In this document: positions 52,595-60,375 of the stretch, piece after piece | How the letters are laid out: each line of letters opens with the position of its first letter | How positions within the stretch are numbered: position 1 is the stretch's first letter | NCBI RefSeq assembly: GCF_004364245.1 | Contig: NZ_SOAV01000009.1 | Coordinates: 306,706 to 370,705, forward strand | Reading direction: 5' to 3' | From: Streptomyces sp. BK208 | GTDB taxonomy: Bacteria; Actinomycetota; Actinomycetes; Streptomycetales; Streptomycetaceae | DNA: 64,000 nucleotides | Position numbers and translations under genes: made by a program | Notes under the pieces: model-generated | Databases searched by the model: none | The model's input: the letters and a program-made list of their open reading frames with translations, nothing else | Told to the model about the DNA's origin: nothing

Positions 52595-53230
52595 ATGGAT
52601 GAGCGTGAGAGAGCCACCGAGGAGCACACGAGCAGGGACTGCGCACAGCGGTGCGGCCGGATCTGCACCCGCTGCCTGGACCGGACCGGCCGGGAACTGC
52701 GGACACTGCTCGCCCTGTACAAGGAGAGCGACCAGACCCTGGCCGCCGTCCCCACGGCGGCGCTGCGGCAGCGGGTGAGCGGCAGCCGCGGCAGCGTCGG
52801 CATCGTGCTGGACGAGCGGGTCGTGTCCCTGCGGAGTCAGGTCACCGAGACGCTGAGCCTGTGGGCACGGCTCGTCCTGGACGAGCGCGGCGACGCCGCC
52901 TTCGGGACGACGGAGCGCGGACTCGGCCGGCTGGTGCGGTTCCTGGGGCAGCAACTGCCCTGGTTCGCCGACCACCCCGCCGGTGTCGAGTTCACCGAGG
53001 AGATCACCGAACTGCTCGCGGAACTGGACGAGTTGTTCGGCCCGGGGCCGGTGAGCAGGTTCCCGCTCGGGCCGTGTCCGCGGCCGGAGTGCGGGGGCGC
53101 CCTCTTCGGCGTCCGGCCGGCGGACCGCGACCGCGTCCCCAGCCATGTCTCCTGCGACGCCGGCCACCCGGTGCCGCCCCGCCAGTGGCTGCTGCTGGCC
53201 GGCCGTACGGAGCAGGAGCCGGCCGCGTGA
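52595..53230 (+). CDS. Cys-rich protein of unknown function
   Basis: A 211-residue protein with two Cys clusters: CAQRCGRICTRCLDRTG at the N-terminus, and CPRPECGGALFG with a later HVSCDAGH at the C-terminus, which together suggest zinc-ribbon metal sites. The middle is helical and acidic (LLAELDELFG). No known domain is recognised. GGGGGGA lies 7 nt before the ATG. Its stop overlaps the start of a small helix-turn-helix gene (GTGA), so the two act together, as seen for similar pairs on actinomycete mobile elements. Confidence 0.6.
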   Translation: MDERERATEEHTSRDCAQRCGRICTRCLDRTGRELRTLLALYKESDQTLAAVPTAALRQRVSGSRGSVGIVLDERVVSLRSQVTETLSLWARLVLDERGDAAFGTTERGLGRLVRFLGQQLPWFADHPAGVEFTEEITELLAELDELFGPGPVSRFPLGPCPRPECGGALFGVRPADRDRVPSHVSCDAGHPVPPRQWLLLAGRTEQEPAA

Positions 53231-53433
53231 GCGGCTTCACGGAGCGCACCGGCGGGACGGCCGGGCGCCGTACGGTGCCCACGGAGCTGGCCGCCCTGGC
53301 GATGGGCGTCTCCCAGGCCACCATCCGCAAATGGGCCAGCCGCGGGAAGATCACCCGACACGGCGGTCCCCAGCGCGCGGAGTACGACCTGGAGGAACTG
53401 CTGGCCCTGACCCGTCGCACCCCGCTCGACTGA
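53227..53433 (+). CDS. Small MerR-like helix-turn-helix protein
   Basis: A 68-residue protein starting at GTG 53227. The central helix-turn-helix is VPTELAALAMGVSQATIRKWASRGKITRHGG, followed by EYDLEELLAL. It resembles excisionase/MerR-like DNA-binding domains that recognise phage or element DNA. Coupled to the Cys-rich gene by a 4-nt overlap. It is followed by two strong hairpins. Confidence 0.75.
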   Translation: MSGFTERTGGTAGRRTVPTELAALAMGVSQATIRKWASRGKITRHGGPQRAEYDLEELLALTRRTPLD

Positions 53434-53507
53434 CCAGGGCCCCGAAGGGGGCCGCCCTCAGGACCGACCGCTCCACAGGGACCGATCCGTGCGGGGATCG
53501 GGTCCAC

Positions 53508-53545
53508 AGCTGCCCCCGCGGCCGACACCGGCCGCGGGGGCAGCT
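53508..53545. terminator. Perfect 17-bp hairpin
   Basis: Arms 53508-53524 and 53529-53545 are perfect reverse complements with the loop ACAC, 75 bp after the small HTH gene. No T-run follows, but the stem is very GC-rich. Confidence 0.75.
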
Positions 53546-53575
53546 TGTTGTCGCCAACTCCCTTGTACACAACGG

Positions 53576-53607
53576 CAGTTGACGCCACGCACGGCAACTG
53601 TCACACT
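53576..53607 (+). promoter_or_regulatory. Possible promoter with CAGTTG/CAACTG inverted repeat
   Basis: CAGTTG (53576-53581) and CAACTG (53595-53600) are separated by 13 bp. TTGACG at 53579-53584 with CACACT 17 bp on could be a -35/-10 pair; the -10 is poor. Confidence 0.35.
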
Positions 53608-53713
53608 TTCTGCGGCGCCCCCATGCCCGGACGCCGCCCCTTCTTCGGCGGCGGTCCCCGCGGGTGGCGCGTTCCGCGGCAGGCTCTTCGCAGCCCCGCG
53701 TTCTGCAACTTCC

Positions 53714-53765
53714 AGGAGATCCGCGGCGAGTCGGCAGCACCGACCCGCCGCGGATCTCCTTTTTT
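53714..53765 (+). terminator. Very strong terminator or attenuator before gene 53796
   Basis: Arms 53714-53734 and 53740-53760 pair over 21 positions with one mismatch around the 5-nt loop CAGCA. A T6 run (53760-53765) follows. The hairpin ends 31 bp before an ATG, so it would stop transcripts coming from upstream unless readthrough is controlled. Confidence 0.85.
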
Positions 53766-53795
53766 CTGCCGCCCCCATTCGAGGAAGTGTGGTCG

Positions 53796-54167
53796 ATGCC
53801 TGTTTCTACCTGGACCCCCGTCGGACGCTGGACGGGAACGGTCACGCACGACGACGAGGTGGACGAGTACACGGTCGCCTTCGCCGCGGACGGTTCGCTC
53901 TCGGTCACCACGCAAAAGAGCACCGGCTACGGCGCGTGGACCGCCGTCGGCGACGAGACCCTGGAGTTCTCCCTGCGCGAGGACTTCAACGTCGACGTCA
54001 CCCAGATCAGCCCCAACGGCCACCACGCCGCGTACATACAGATCGACATCACGGCGCGCCTCACCGGGGACACGCTCACCGGCGAGGGCAAGGCCGTCGT
54101 GCACGGCCCCGACGACGCCGTGATCTACGCGACGGGCGCCCGGACCGAAGCGCGCAGGGTGTCATGA
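53796..54167 (+). CDS. Small beta-rich protein of unknown function
   Basis: A 123-residue protein, mostly predicted beta strands: VGRWTGTVTHDDEVDEYTVAFAADGSLSVTT and TLTGEGKAVVHGPDDAVIYATGAR. It looks like a small lipocalin-like barrel, but no named family is recognised. GAGGAAG lies 8 nt before the ATG. Its stop overlaps the start of a SnoaL-like gene (ATGA), so it is likely a partner of that protein. Function unknown. Confidence 0.65.
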   Translation: MPVSTWTPVGRWTGTVTHDDEVDEYTVAFAADGSLSVTTQKSTGYGAWTAVGDETLEFSLREDFNVDVTQISPNGHHAAYIQIDITARLTGDTLTGEGKAVVHGPDDAVIYATGARTEARRVS

Positions 54168-54706
54168 CCCCGGTACAGGCAGCGGTACCCGCCGACCTGG
54201 CCGCCGAGGTGGCCCGGCTGTCCGACGTCACCGCGCTCAAGGACCTCGCCGACCGCTATCTGGCCAGCCTCGACGCGGGCACCTTCGACGCCGCGTGGGC
54301 CGGCTCGCTGTTCACGGACGACGTGGAGATGACGTTCCCGGTCGGCAGCCACCGGGGCAGTACGGGTGTCGACGGCTTCACCGCCCGGATCATGGCGCGC
54401 TGGGGCCGTACGCACCACCACGGTTCCGAGAGCACGGTCGAGGTCGACGGCGACCGCGCGGAAGTGGGCTGGAGCCTGATCGCCTCCCATGTGCACCACG
54501 GCTCACCGCTGCCTCCGGACGCCTCCGAGTACTTCCAGCTCGGCGGCCGCTTCGCCGGTACGGCCCGGCGCACGCCGGACGGCTGGCGCTTCGACCGGCT
54601 GCGGCTGCGCATCGTGTGGACCACCGGAGCCGTACCCGCCGGTGTCACCCGGGTCGACGCGCGGACGCTCGACACCCGCGGCGGCCGCGGCACCCCTGCC
54701 CAGTAG
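54164..54706 (+). CDS. SnoaL-like/NTF2 family protein
   Basis: A 180-residue protein with the SnoaL_4/NTF2 pattern: ARLSDVTALKDLADRYLASLDAGTFDAAWAGSLFTDDVEMTFPVGSHRGSTGVDGFTARIMARWGRTHHHGS. Family members cyclise or hydroxylate aromatic polyketides or dehydrate ring intermediates. It is translationally coupled to the preceding gene. The family activity here is not known, but its place in a biosynthetic cluster supports a tailoring role. Confidence 0.75.
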   Translation: MTPVQAAVPADLAAEVARLSDVTALKDLADRYLASLDAGTFDAAWAGSLFTDDVEMTFPVGSHRGSTGVDGFTARIMARWGRTHHHGSESTVEVDGDRAEVGWSLIASHVHHGSPLPPDASEYFQLGGRFAGTARRTPDGWRFDRLRLRIVWTTGAVPAGVTRVDARTLDTRGGRGTPAQ

Positions 54707-54733
54707 CCCGACCCCCAGCGAAGGAGAACCCAC

Positions 54734-55201
54734 ATGCCCAGCACGCTCACGCCGGACCAGCAGAGGCAGCTGATCGAGAAGGTCTTCCACGAGGGCCTCG
54801 ACCTCGGCGACCTCTCGGCCGCCGACCGCTACCTCACCGCGGACTTCCGCAACCACGGCAGCCACGACGACTCCATGCGCGGCCCGGAGGCGTTCAAGCA
54901 CACCATCCGGATCCAGCAGTCCGCCTTCAGCGACATCAAGTACGAGATCCTCGACTTCATCGCCCAGGGCGACAAGGCCGCCATCCGCTGGGTGATGCAC
55001 GGCCGGCACACGGGCCCCTTCATCGGGATCCAGCCGACCGGTCTCCAGGTCCAGCACCAGGCGATCATCTGGTTCCGCTTCGAGGGCGACCGGATCGCCG
55101 AACGCTGGGGCATCGTGGACAACTTCGCCCTGCAGCGCTTCCTGCAGTCCGGCGGCAAGCCGGCCGGTCCCCTCACCCCGGCCGGCCGTCCCGGCGCCTG
55201 A
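54734..55201 (+). CDS. SnoaL-family polyketide cyclase-like protein
   Basis: A 155-residue protein of the ester-cyclase/SnoaL group: LIEKVFHEGLDLGDLSAADRYLTADFRNHGSHDDSMRGPEAFKHTIRIQQSAFSDIKYEILDFIAQGDKAAIRWVMHGRHTGPFIGIQPTG and QHQAIIWFRFEGDRIAERWGIVDN. SnoaL closes the fourth ring of anthracyclines by aldol condensation. Here the substrate is unknown. AAGGAG lies before the ATG. Confidence 0.82.
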   Translation: MPSTLTPDQQRQLIEKVFHEGLDLGDLSAADRYLTADFRNHGSHDDSMRGPEAFKHTIRIQQSAFSDIKYEILDFIAQGDKAAIRWVMHGRHTGPFIGIQPTGLQVQHQAIIWFRFEGDRIAERWGIVDNFALQRFLQSGGKPAGPLTPAGRPGA

Positions 55202-55360
55202 CCCGCACCGCTCCGGCCCCACCTCCCGGCCCACCCGGCGCCGGCCGCGCACGCCGCTCGGGCGCTGCCGCGGCCGGCGCCGGGCGCCGGGCGCCGGGAC
55301 TGCCGTCGGCCCTCCGGCCCTCCGGCCGCGGAAGCACGAAGACGACACGAAGAAACACCA

Positions 55361-55400
55361 CGACGCACCACGACGACGCACGACGCACCACGACGACGCA
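55361..55400. repeat. Perfect 20-bp tandem duplication before the nitroreductase gene
   Basis: CGACGCACCACGACGACGCA occurs twice head-to-tail (55361-55380 and 55381-55400), ending 2 bp before the ribosome site AAGGAGGAG. The 140 bp before it are also low complexity. Confidence 0.9.
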
Positions 55401-55416
55401 CAAGGAGGAGGACGTC

Positions 55417-55818
55417 ATGCCCATCGACAGAAAAGTCGCCCGGTTCAACCGGCGGTTCGCCAACCGGTTCGTAGGGCCCCTGTTCAGCCGGCTGCCGGGC
55501 TTCGGGAAGGTCCACCACCGGGGCCGCAAGTCCGGGCGGGAGTTCGCCACGCCGGTCAAACTGTTCCGGCGCGGCACGGACATCGTCATCACACTGCCGT
55601 ACGGGCCGGGATCCGACTGGGTCAAGAACGTGCTGGCGGCGGGCGGTTGCGAGATCACCACGCGGGGGCGCCGCATCCGGATGGCCGACCCCGTCGTCTT
55701 CACCGACGACGGCACCACACACATGCCGGCCGTGACCCGCCGCATCCTGTCCCGGGTCGAGGCCACCGAGTTCCTCGCACTGACGCCGGTGCCCGCGCCG
55801 CTGCCGGCGGACCGGTGA
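55417..55818 (+). CDS. Deazaflavin (F420)-dependent nitroreductase family protein
   Basis: A 133-residue Ddn-like protein: FVGPLFSRLPGFGKVHHRGRKSGREFATPVKLFRRGTDIVITLPYGPGSDWVKNVLAAGGCEITTRGRRIRM. This is the F420-binding split-barrel pattern. Members reduce nitro groups or quinones with F420H2. In this cluster it may act on a polyketide quinone. Its stop overlaps the FMN-reductase start (GTGA). Confidence 0.85.
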   Translation: MPIDRKVARFNRRFANRFVGPLFSRLPGFGKVHHRGRKSGREFATPVKLFRRGTDIVITLPYGPGSDWVKNVLAAGGCEITTRGRRIRMADPVVFTDDGTTHMPAVTRRILSRVEATEFLALTPVPAPLPADR

Positions 55819-56390
55819 CGCCCGTGCCGGTCCGGGTCGCGCTCCTCGTCGGCTCGGCCCGCGAGGGACGGCTCGCGCCGGACGTGGCCGGCTGGTTCGC
55901 CGGTGTCGCCCGGCGACGCGGGGACCTCGTCCTGGACGTCGTGGACGTGGCACACCATCCGCTGCCGTCCGATCTGGCCGCGGACGACCCCGTGGCCGCG
56001 GCGCTGCGCCCGCGACTCGCCGGCGCCGATGCCTACGCGGTGGTCGTGCCGGAGTACAACCGCAGCATTCCCGGGCCGCTGAAGACGCTGGTCGACAGCT
56101 TCCAGACCGAGTGGCAGGCCAAGCCGGTCGGCTTCGTCGGCTACGGGCTCGGCGCGGCGGGCGGGGTGCGCGCGATCGAGCATCTGCGGCAGATCTTCGC
56201 CGAGTTCCACTGCGTGGGGATGAAGGACGTCGTCACCTTTCCCCGCGTGCTCGACCACTTCGACGCCGAGGGGCGTTTTCCCGCCGAGCCCGAGCGGTGC
56301 GAGGCGGCCGCCAAGCTCATGCTCGACCAGCTGATGTGGTGGGCCGAGGCCCTGCGCACGGCCAAGGCGGCTCGTCCCTACGGCTCCTGA
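55815..56390 (+). CDS. NADPH-dependent FMN reductase
   Basis: A 191-residue flavodoxin-like reductase: VRVALLVGSAREGRLAPDVAGWFAG, VVVPEYNRSIPGPLKTLVDSF and PVGFVGYGLGAAGG, the flavin-phosphate loop and FMN-binding sites. Starts at GTG 55815, coupled to the nitroreductase. It may supply reduced FMN, or reduce quinones directly. A second, distinct flavin reductase lies near the halogenase. Confidence 0.87.
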   Translation: MTPVPVRVALLVGSAREGRLAPDVAGWFAGVARRRGDLVLDVVDVAHHPLPSDLAADDPVAAALRPRLAGADAYAVVVPEYNRSIPGPLKTLVDSFQTEWQAKPVGFVGYGLGAAGGVRAIEHLRQIFAEFHCVGMKDVVTFPRVLDHFDAEGRFPAEPERCEAAAKLMLDQLMWWAEALRTAKAARPYGS

Positions 56391-56456
56391 CCCCTCCGGC
56401 GGCCGCCGCGACACCGCCGGTGCCCGCCCCCGCCCCTCCTTGTCTCAGGAGACGTG

Positions 56457-57803
56457 ATGGCCGCTGTTCCCGCCCCTCTCTCCGACCTCCTCATCGCCGT
56501 TCCGGTGGTGATCCTCGTCAGCCGGACGGCCGCCCAGCTGCTGCGCCGGGTCGGGCAGCCACCGGTGGTCGGGGAGATCCTCGCCGGCATCCTGCTCGGC
56601 CCCTCCCTGCTGGGCGCGCTGTGGCCCGACGGCCAGGCCTGGCTGTTCGACCCCTCCGTGATCCCGTACATCGACATGCTCGGCAATGTCGGACTGCTCG
56701 TCTTCATGTTCCTCGTCGGACTGGAACTCGACCTCGGCGCGCTGCGCGGGGACCGCAGGACCGCCCTCGCCGTCTCCCAGGCGGGCACCGCCGTGCCGCT
56801 CGTGCTGGGTGTCCTGCTGGCGCTCGGCATGTACGGGCCGCTCGCCCCGGAGGGCACCGACCGGCTCCCGTTCGTCCTGTTCATCGGGGTCGCGCTGAGC
56901 ATCACCGCGTTCCCGGTCCTGGCCCGCATCCTCACCGATCGCGGGCTGTACCGCACCCGGGTGGGCGCGCTCGCCATGGCCAGCGCGGCCGTGGGCGACG
57001 TGAGCGCGTGGTGCCTGCTGGCCGCCGTCGTGGCGATCGCGAACAGCGGTTCGCCCTTCGACGCCGTCACGACCGCGCTGTACGCGACGGCCTTCGCCTT
57101 CTTCCTGTTCTACGTCGTCCGGCCGCTGCTGACCCGGTGGACCGCACGGGCCGAACGCGGCCACTCCGACGCCGTGGTGCTGGTCGCGCTGTTCAGCGGC
57201 CTGTGCCTGTCCGGATACGTCACCGACCTGATCGGCGTGCACGCGCTGTTCGGCGCCTTCCTGTTCGGCGCGATCACCCCGCGCGGCAGCCGCCGGACCG
57301 CGACGGCGGCGACCCGGCTGCGTGCCTTCGCGGTGCCGGTGCTGCTGCCTCTCTACTTCGTGAGCACGGGGCTGCGCACCGACGTGTCACTGCTGGGCGG
57401 CGGTTCGGCGCTGTGGTGGTGGGCCGGGGCCGTACTCGCCGTGGCGGGGCTCGGGAAGTGGGGCGGCAGTGCGCTCGCGGCCCGGCTGACCGGCAACGGG
57501 TGGCGGGACGCGATGTCCCTCGGCGCGCTGATGAACTGCCGGGGGCTGACCGAGCTGGTGGTGCTCGACATCGGGCTCGGCCTCGGGATCGTCGGCCCCG
57601 ATCTGTTCACCGTCCTGGTGCTCATGGCCCTGGTGACCACGGCGGTGACCGCGCCGGCGCTGAGCCTGATCCGCCGGAGGGCGGACGTCCCGACCGCGGA
57701 GGGTCCCGCCGCCCCGGAGGGTCCCGCCGCCCCGGTCGATCCCGCCGCCCCGGAATCCGCCGAGGCGGAGAGCCCGGCGTTGCAACCGGCCGAGCAGCGC
57801 TGA
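56457..57803 (+). CDS. Cation/proton antiporter (CPA2 family)
   Basis: A 448-residue membrane antiporter with about 12 helices. Motifs include RVGQPPVVGEILAGILLGPSLLG, NVGLLVFMFLVGLELDL, FVLFIGVALSITAFPVLARIL and SGYVTDLIGVHALFGAFLFGAITP. CPA2 antiporters exchange Na+ or K+ for H+. In polyketide clusters such proteins can help with ion stress from ionophoric products. The C-terminal 45 residues are a Pro/Ala/Glu tail. ATG 56457 with AGGAG 5 nt upstream. Confidence 0.88.
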   Translation: MAAVPAPLSDLLIAVPVVILVSRTAAQLLRRVGQPPVVGEILAGILLGPSLLGALWPDGQAWLFDPSVIPYIDMLGNVGLLVFMFLVGLELDLGALRGDRRTALAVSQAGTAVPLVLGVLLALGMYGPLAPEGTDRLPFVLFIGVALSITAFPVLARILTDRGLYRTRVGALAMASAAVGDVSAWCLLAAVVAIANSGSPFDAVTTALYATAFAFFLFYVVRPLLTRWTARAERGHSDAVVLVALFSGLCLSGYVTDLIGVHALFGAFLFGAITPRGSRRTATAATRLRAFAVPVLLPLYFVSTGLRTDVSLLGGGSALWWWAGAVLAVAGLGKWGGSALAARLTGNGWRDAMSLGALMNCRGLTELVVLDIGLGLGIVGPDLFTVLVLMALVTTAVTAPALSLIRRRADVPTAEGPAAPEGPAAPVDPAAPESAEAESPALQPAEQR

Positions 57804-57832
57804 CCTGCACTTTCGCCACCCCTCTCAGCAAT

Positions 57833-57897
57833 TGGTTCGCTGATGGTTGGTGTTTTGCTAGTTGGCACCTTGATAGATAAGCAAGTTGACGATACTG
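57833..57897 (+). promoter_or_regulatory. Three 15-bp direct repeats and promoter before the hemerythrin gene
   Basis: TTGG begins units at 57833, 57848 and 57863, exactly 15 bp apart: consensus TTGG, five variable bases, TGATAG-like. The third unit runs into TTGATA (57871-57876), a possible -35, with GATACT (57892-57897) as -10 at 15-bp spacing. A TTGACG at 57887 is an alternative -35. AT-rich for this genome. Confidence 0.45.
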
Positions 57898-57940
57898 TCT
57901 CGGTACGGCACGGAGCAGTGAGGCGATGAGGGAGAGAGCC

Positions 57941-58600
57941 ATGAACCAGGACTTCAAGAACCTCGACATGACGATGATGTTCGCGATCCACGACGCCCTC
58001 CGCCGCGAGCTGGAGCGCATCACCCGGATCACCGCCCGGGTCGACGAGGACCCCCGGCACGTACTGAGCACCGCGGTCGGCTGGGAGCTGTTCAAGAAGT
58101 TCCTGACCGCCCACCACGTCTCCGAGGACGTCACCGTGTGGCCCCCGATGGAGCGCGCCCTGGCCGGCCGCCCGGACGAGCTGGCCCTGCTCGAGGCCAT
58201 GGAGGCCGAGCACGCGGTGATCGACCCCCTGCTGGCGGACATCGACGCCGCCCTCGCCGACCGGGACTCCGGGCTCCAGCGCCTGGGCGGCCTGGCCGAC
58301 ACCCTCTACACCCGGCTCGGCGGCCACCTCGACCACGAGGAGCGGGACGCCCTCGCCCTGATGGACCTCACCCTGAGCCAGGAGGAGTGGGCCGCCTTCA
58401 GTGCCGAGCAGCGCACCCGCATCGGCGACGACTCCAGCCGCTACCTGCCCTGGCTGCTGGACGACATCGACGCGGCCAAGGTGGCCACCGTGCTCGGCAA
58501 GATGCCCGAGCCGCTGCGCCAGGCCTACGCCACCGAGTGGCGCGCCGCCTACGAGGACCTGGCCATCTGGACCCCGAAGGCCGACGCCGCCCTGCGCTGA
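57941..58600 (+). CDS. Hemerythrin HHE-domain protein
   Basis: A 219-residue protein with HHE/cation-binding helices: MTMMFAIHDALRREL, LTAHHVSEDVTVWPPMERAL, LEAMEAEHAVIDPLLADIDAA and LYTRLGGHLDHEERDALALM. These His and Glu residues form the diiron site of hemerythrin-like proteins, which bind O2 or NO or protect against oxidants. ATG 57941 is preferred over 57926 because GGGAGAG lies 4-5 nt upstream. It precedes the exporter and could protect against redox-active product. Confidence 0.85.
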   Translation: MNQDFKNLDMTMMFAIHDALRRELERITRITARVDEDPRHVLSTAVGWELFKKFLTAHHVSEDVTVWPPMERALAGRPDELALLEAMEAEHAVIDPLLADIDAALADRDSGLQRLGGLADTLYTRLGGHLDHEERDALALMDLTLSQEEWAAFSAEQRTRIGDDSSRYLPWLLDDIDAAKVATVLGKMPEPLRQAYATEWRAAYEDLAIWTPKADAALR

Positions 58601-58710
58601 ACCGCGGCCGCCGCCCGGCCGGGCCCGCCGCGCCCATCCCCTTCCGCCGGACACCCCTTCCCGCCACATCCCCTTCCCGCCAGGGACATCAGAGACATCG
58701 GAGAGAACTC

Positions 58711-60183
58711 ATGTCGCTGCAAGACCGCACCCAGGCCGTCCCCAAGGCCGCGGCACCGCCGCGGCAGGACGGCAGGCCCGGCCTCGCTCTGCTGGTCATC
58801 GCCGCAGCTCAGCTGATGCTGGTCCTCGACAACACCATCGTCGCCGTCGCACTGCCGAGCATGCAGAGCGCCCTCGGCCTCAGCGAGTCCGGCCTCGGAT
58901 GGGTCGTCACCGCCTACGCGCTGGCGTTCGGCGGCCTGCTGCTGGCCGGTGGCCGCGCCGGTGACCTCTTCGGCCGCCGCCGGGTCTTCCGCATCGGCCT
59001 GGTCCTGTTCACCGCCGCCTCCCTGCTCGGCGGCGTGGCCCAGAACGGGGAGCTGCTCATCCTCGCCCGGGTGATCCAGGGCGCGGGCGCGGCCATCGCC
59101 GCCCCCACGGCACTGTCGCTGCTGGCCACCACCTTCGAGGCGGGCCCCGCCCGCAACAAGGCCCTCGGGGTGTACGGCGCCATGGGCGGACTCGGCTCGG
59201 TCGTCGGCCTGCTGCTCGGCGGTGTCCTCACCGAGTTCCTGAGCTGGCGCTGGGTGATGTTCATCAACATCCCGATCGCCCTGGCCGTCCTGGTCGGCAC
59301 CGGCGTCCTCGTCGAGGGCGACCGTGAGCGCGGCAAGGTCGACGTGCCCGGCGCGTTCGCCGCCACCTTCGGCTTCGGCGCCCTCGTCTTCGGCATCACC
59401 CGGGCCGGCGAGGAAGGCCTCGGAGACGGTCTCACCCTGATCGGCCTGGCCGCCGCCGTCGTCCTGCTCGTCGCCTTCGTCGCCATCCAGCGCGGCAGCC
59501 GGGCGCCCATGATCCCCCGGGGTCTGCTCGCCGACCGCAGCCGGGTCGGGGCCAACCTGATCATGTTCCTGGTCGGCGCCGGCATGCTCGCCACCTTCTA
59601 CTTCCTCACCCTCTACATGCAGGTGGTCAAGGGTTACGAGCCGATGGTGACCGGCCTCGCGTACCTGCCCTTCGCGCTCGGCATGGGCATCGCGGCCGGC
59701 GGTCTGGGCCCGCAGCTCCTGGCCCGGATGTCGGAGCGCGCCGTCATCTCCGTGGGCCTGGTCGTCGGCATCGCGGGCATGGTCTGGTTCAGCTTCCTGG
59801 CCCCCGGCCAGAACCCGATGGCGGCCCTGCTGCCCGCCCAGCTGATCGTCGGCCTCGGCCTCGGCATGGTCTTCGTGACCGTCACCGTCATCAGCGTCCG
59901 CGGCGTCGAGCCGCAGGCCACCGGCGCCGCCTCCGGCCTGGTCAACACCGCCCAGCAGATCGGTGGCGCCATCGGTCTCGCGGCGCTGGCCGCCGCCGCC
60001 ACCGTGGTCACCGACAACGAGCTGCCGGGCAGCGTGCCCGACGCGCTGACCACCGGGTACTCCTACGGCTTCCTGCTCGGAGGCGGCCTGTACCTGCTGG
60101 CCCTGGTCGTCGCCCTGGTGACCGCCCCCGCGACCGCTCCCCAGCCGCAGAACGGCACCGAGCACCCGCCGGTCGCCCTGTGA
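58711..60183 (+). CDS. DHA2 family MFS exporter (14 TM, EmrB/QacA type)
   Basis: A 490-residue drug:proton antiporter. Motif A is GRAGDLFGRRRVFRIG, motif C GAMGGLGSVVGLLLGGVL, and motif D1 LVLDNTIVAVALPSMQ. Fourteen hydrophobic segments are visible. It probably exports the cluster product. GGAGAG lies 8 nt before ATG 58711. The tandem MarR gene follows on the same strand 192 bp later and may regulate it. Confidence 0.9.
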   Translation: MSLQDRTQAVPKAAAPPRQDGRPGLALLVIAAAQLMLVLDNTIVAVALPSMQSALGLSESGLGWVVTAYALAFGGLLLAGGRAGDLFGRRRVFRIGLVLFTAASLLGGVAQNGELLILARVIQGAGAAIAAPTALSLLATTFEAGPARNKALGVYGAMGGLGSVVGLLLGGVLTEFLSWRWVMFINIPIALAVLVGTGVLVEGDRERGKVDVPGAFAATFGFGALVFGITRAGEEGLGDGLTLIGLAAAVVLLVAFVAIQRGSRAPMIPRGLLADRSRVGANLIMFLVGAGMLATFYFLTLYMQVVKGYEPMVTGLAYLPFALGMGIAAGGLGPQLLARMSERAVISVGLVVGIAGMVWFSFLAPGQNPMAALLPAQLIVGLGLGMVFVTVTVISVRGVEPQATGAASGLVNTAQQIGGAIGLAALAAAATVVTDNELPGSVPDALTTGYSYGFLLGGGLYLLALVVALVTAPATAPQPQNGTEHPPVAL

Positions 60184-60331
60184 CCCTCCGGCGGCCCGTC
60201 TTGTCCCCCGGGGCGGGCCGCCGGAGCCCCTCCCCAGGGGCGTGCCGGCCGGCACGCCCCTTCTCCCTTCCCGCTTCCTTCTCCCGCCCCCGCACGGGCC
60301 CGCTTTCCGCGGGGCGGCACACGCCACCGGA

Positions 60332-60356
60332 TGTCCCGGGACACCGCCCGTATACT
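60332..60356 (+). promoter_or_regulatory. MarR gene promoter with perfect palindrome
   Basis: TGTCCCGGGACA (60332-60343) is a perfect 12-bp palindrome. TATACT (60351-60356) is a strong -10, and the palindrome lies over the -35 to -10 spacer. A MarR protein bound there would block its own transcription. Confidence 0.6.
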
Positions 60357-60375
60357 CGGGCAGGAGGTGCTGTTC

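Larger units (their letters stand above)
53434..53795. other. Intergenic region with two hairpins and a possible leader promoter
   Basis: 362 bp without a convincing gene. It has a terminator (53508-53545), a possible promoter with an inverted repeat (53576-53607) and a very strong hairpin with a T-run (53714-53765) just before the next gene. An ATG frame beginning at 53623 has no ribosome site and is not supported. Confidence 0.6.

Noticed and set aside
53623..54123. Open frame beginning MPGRRPFFGGG as a gene
   Set aside because: It has no ribosome site, spans a strong terminator and overlaps the well-supported gene at 53796 in another frame.
60331..60375. ATG 60331 as the MarR start
   Set aside because: It lies on the palindrome and upstream of the -10 box; the TTG at 60376 has AGGAGG at the right spacing.
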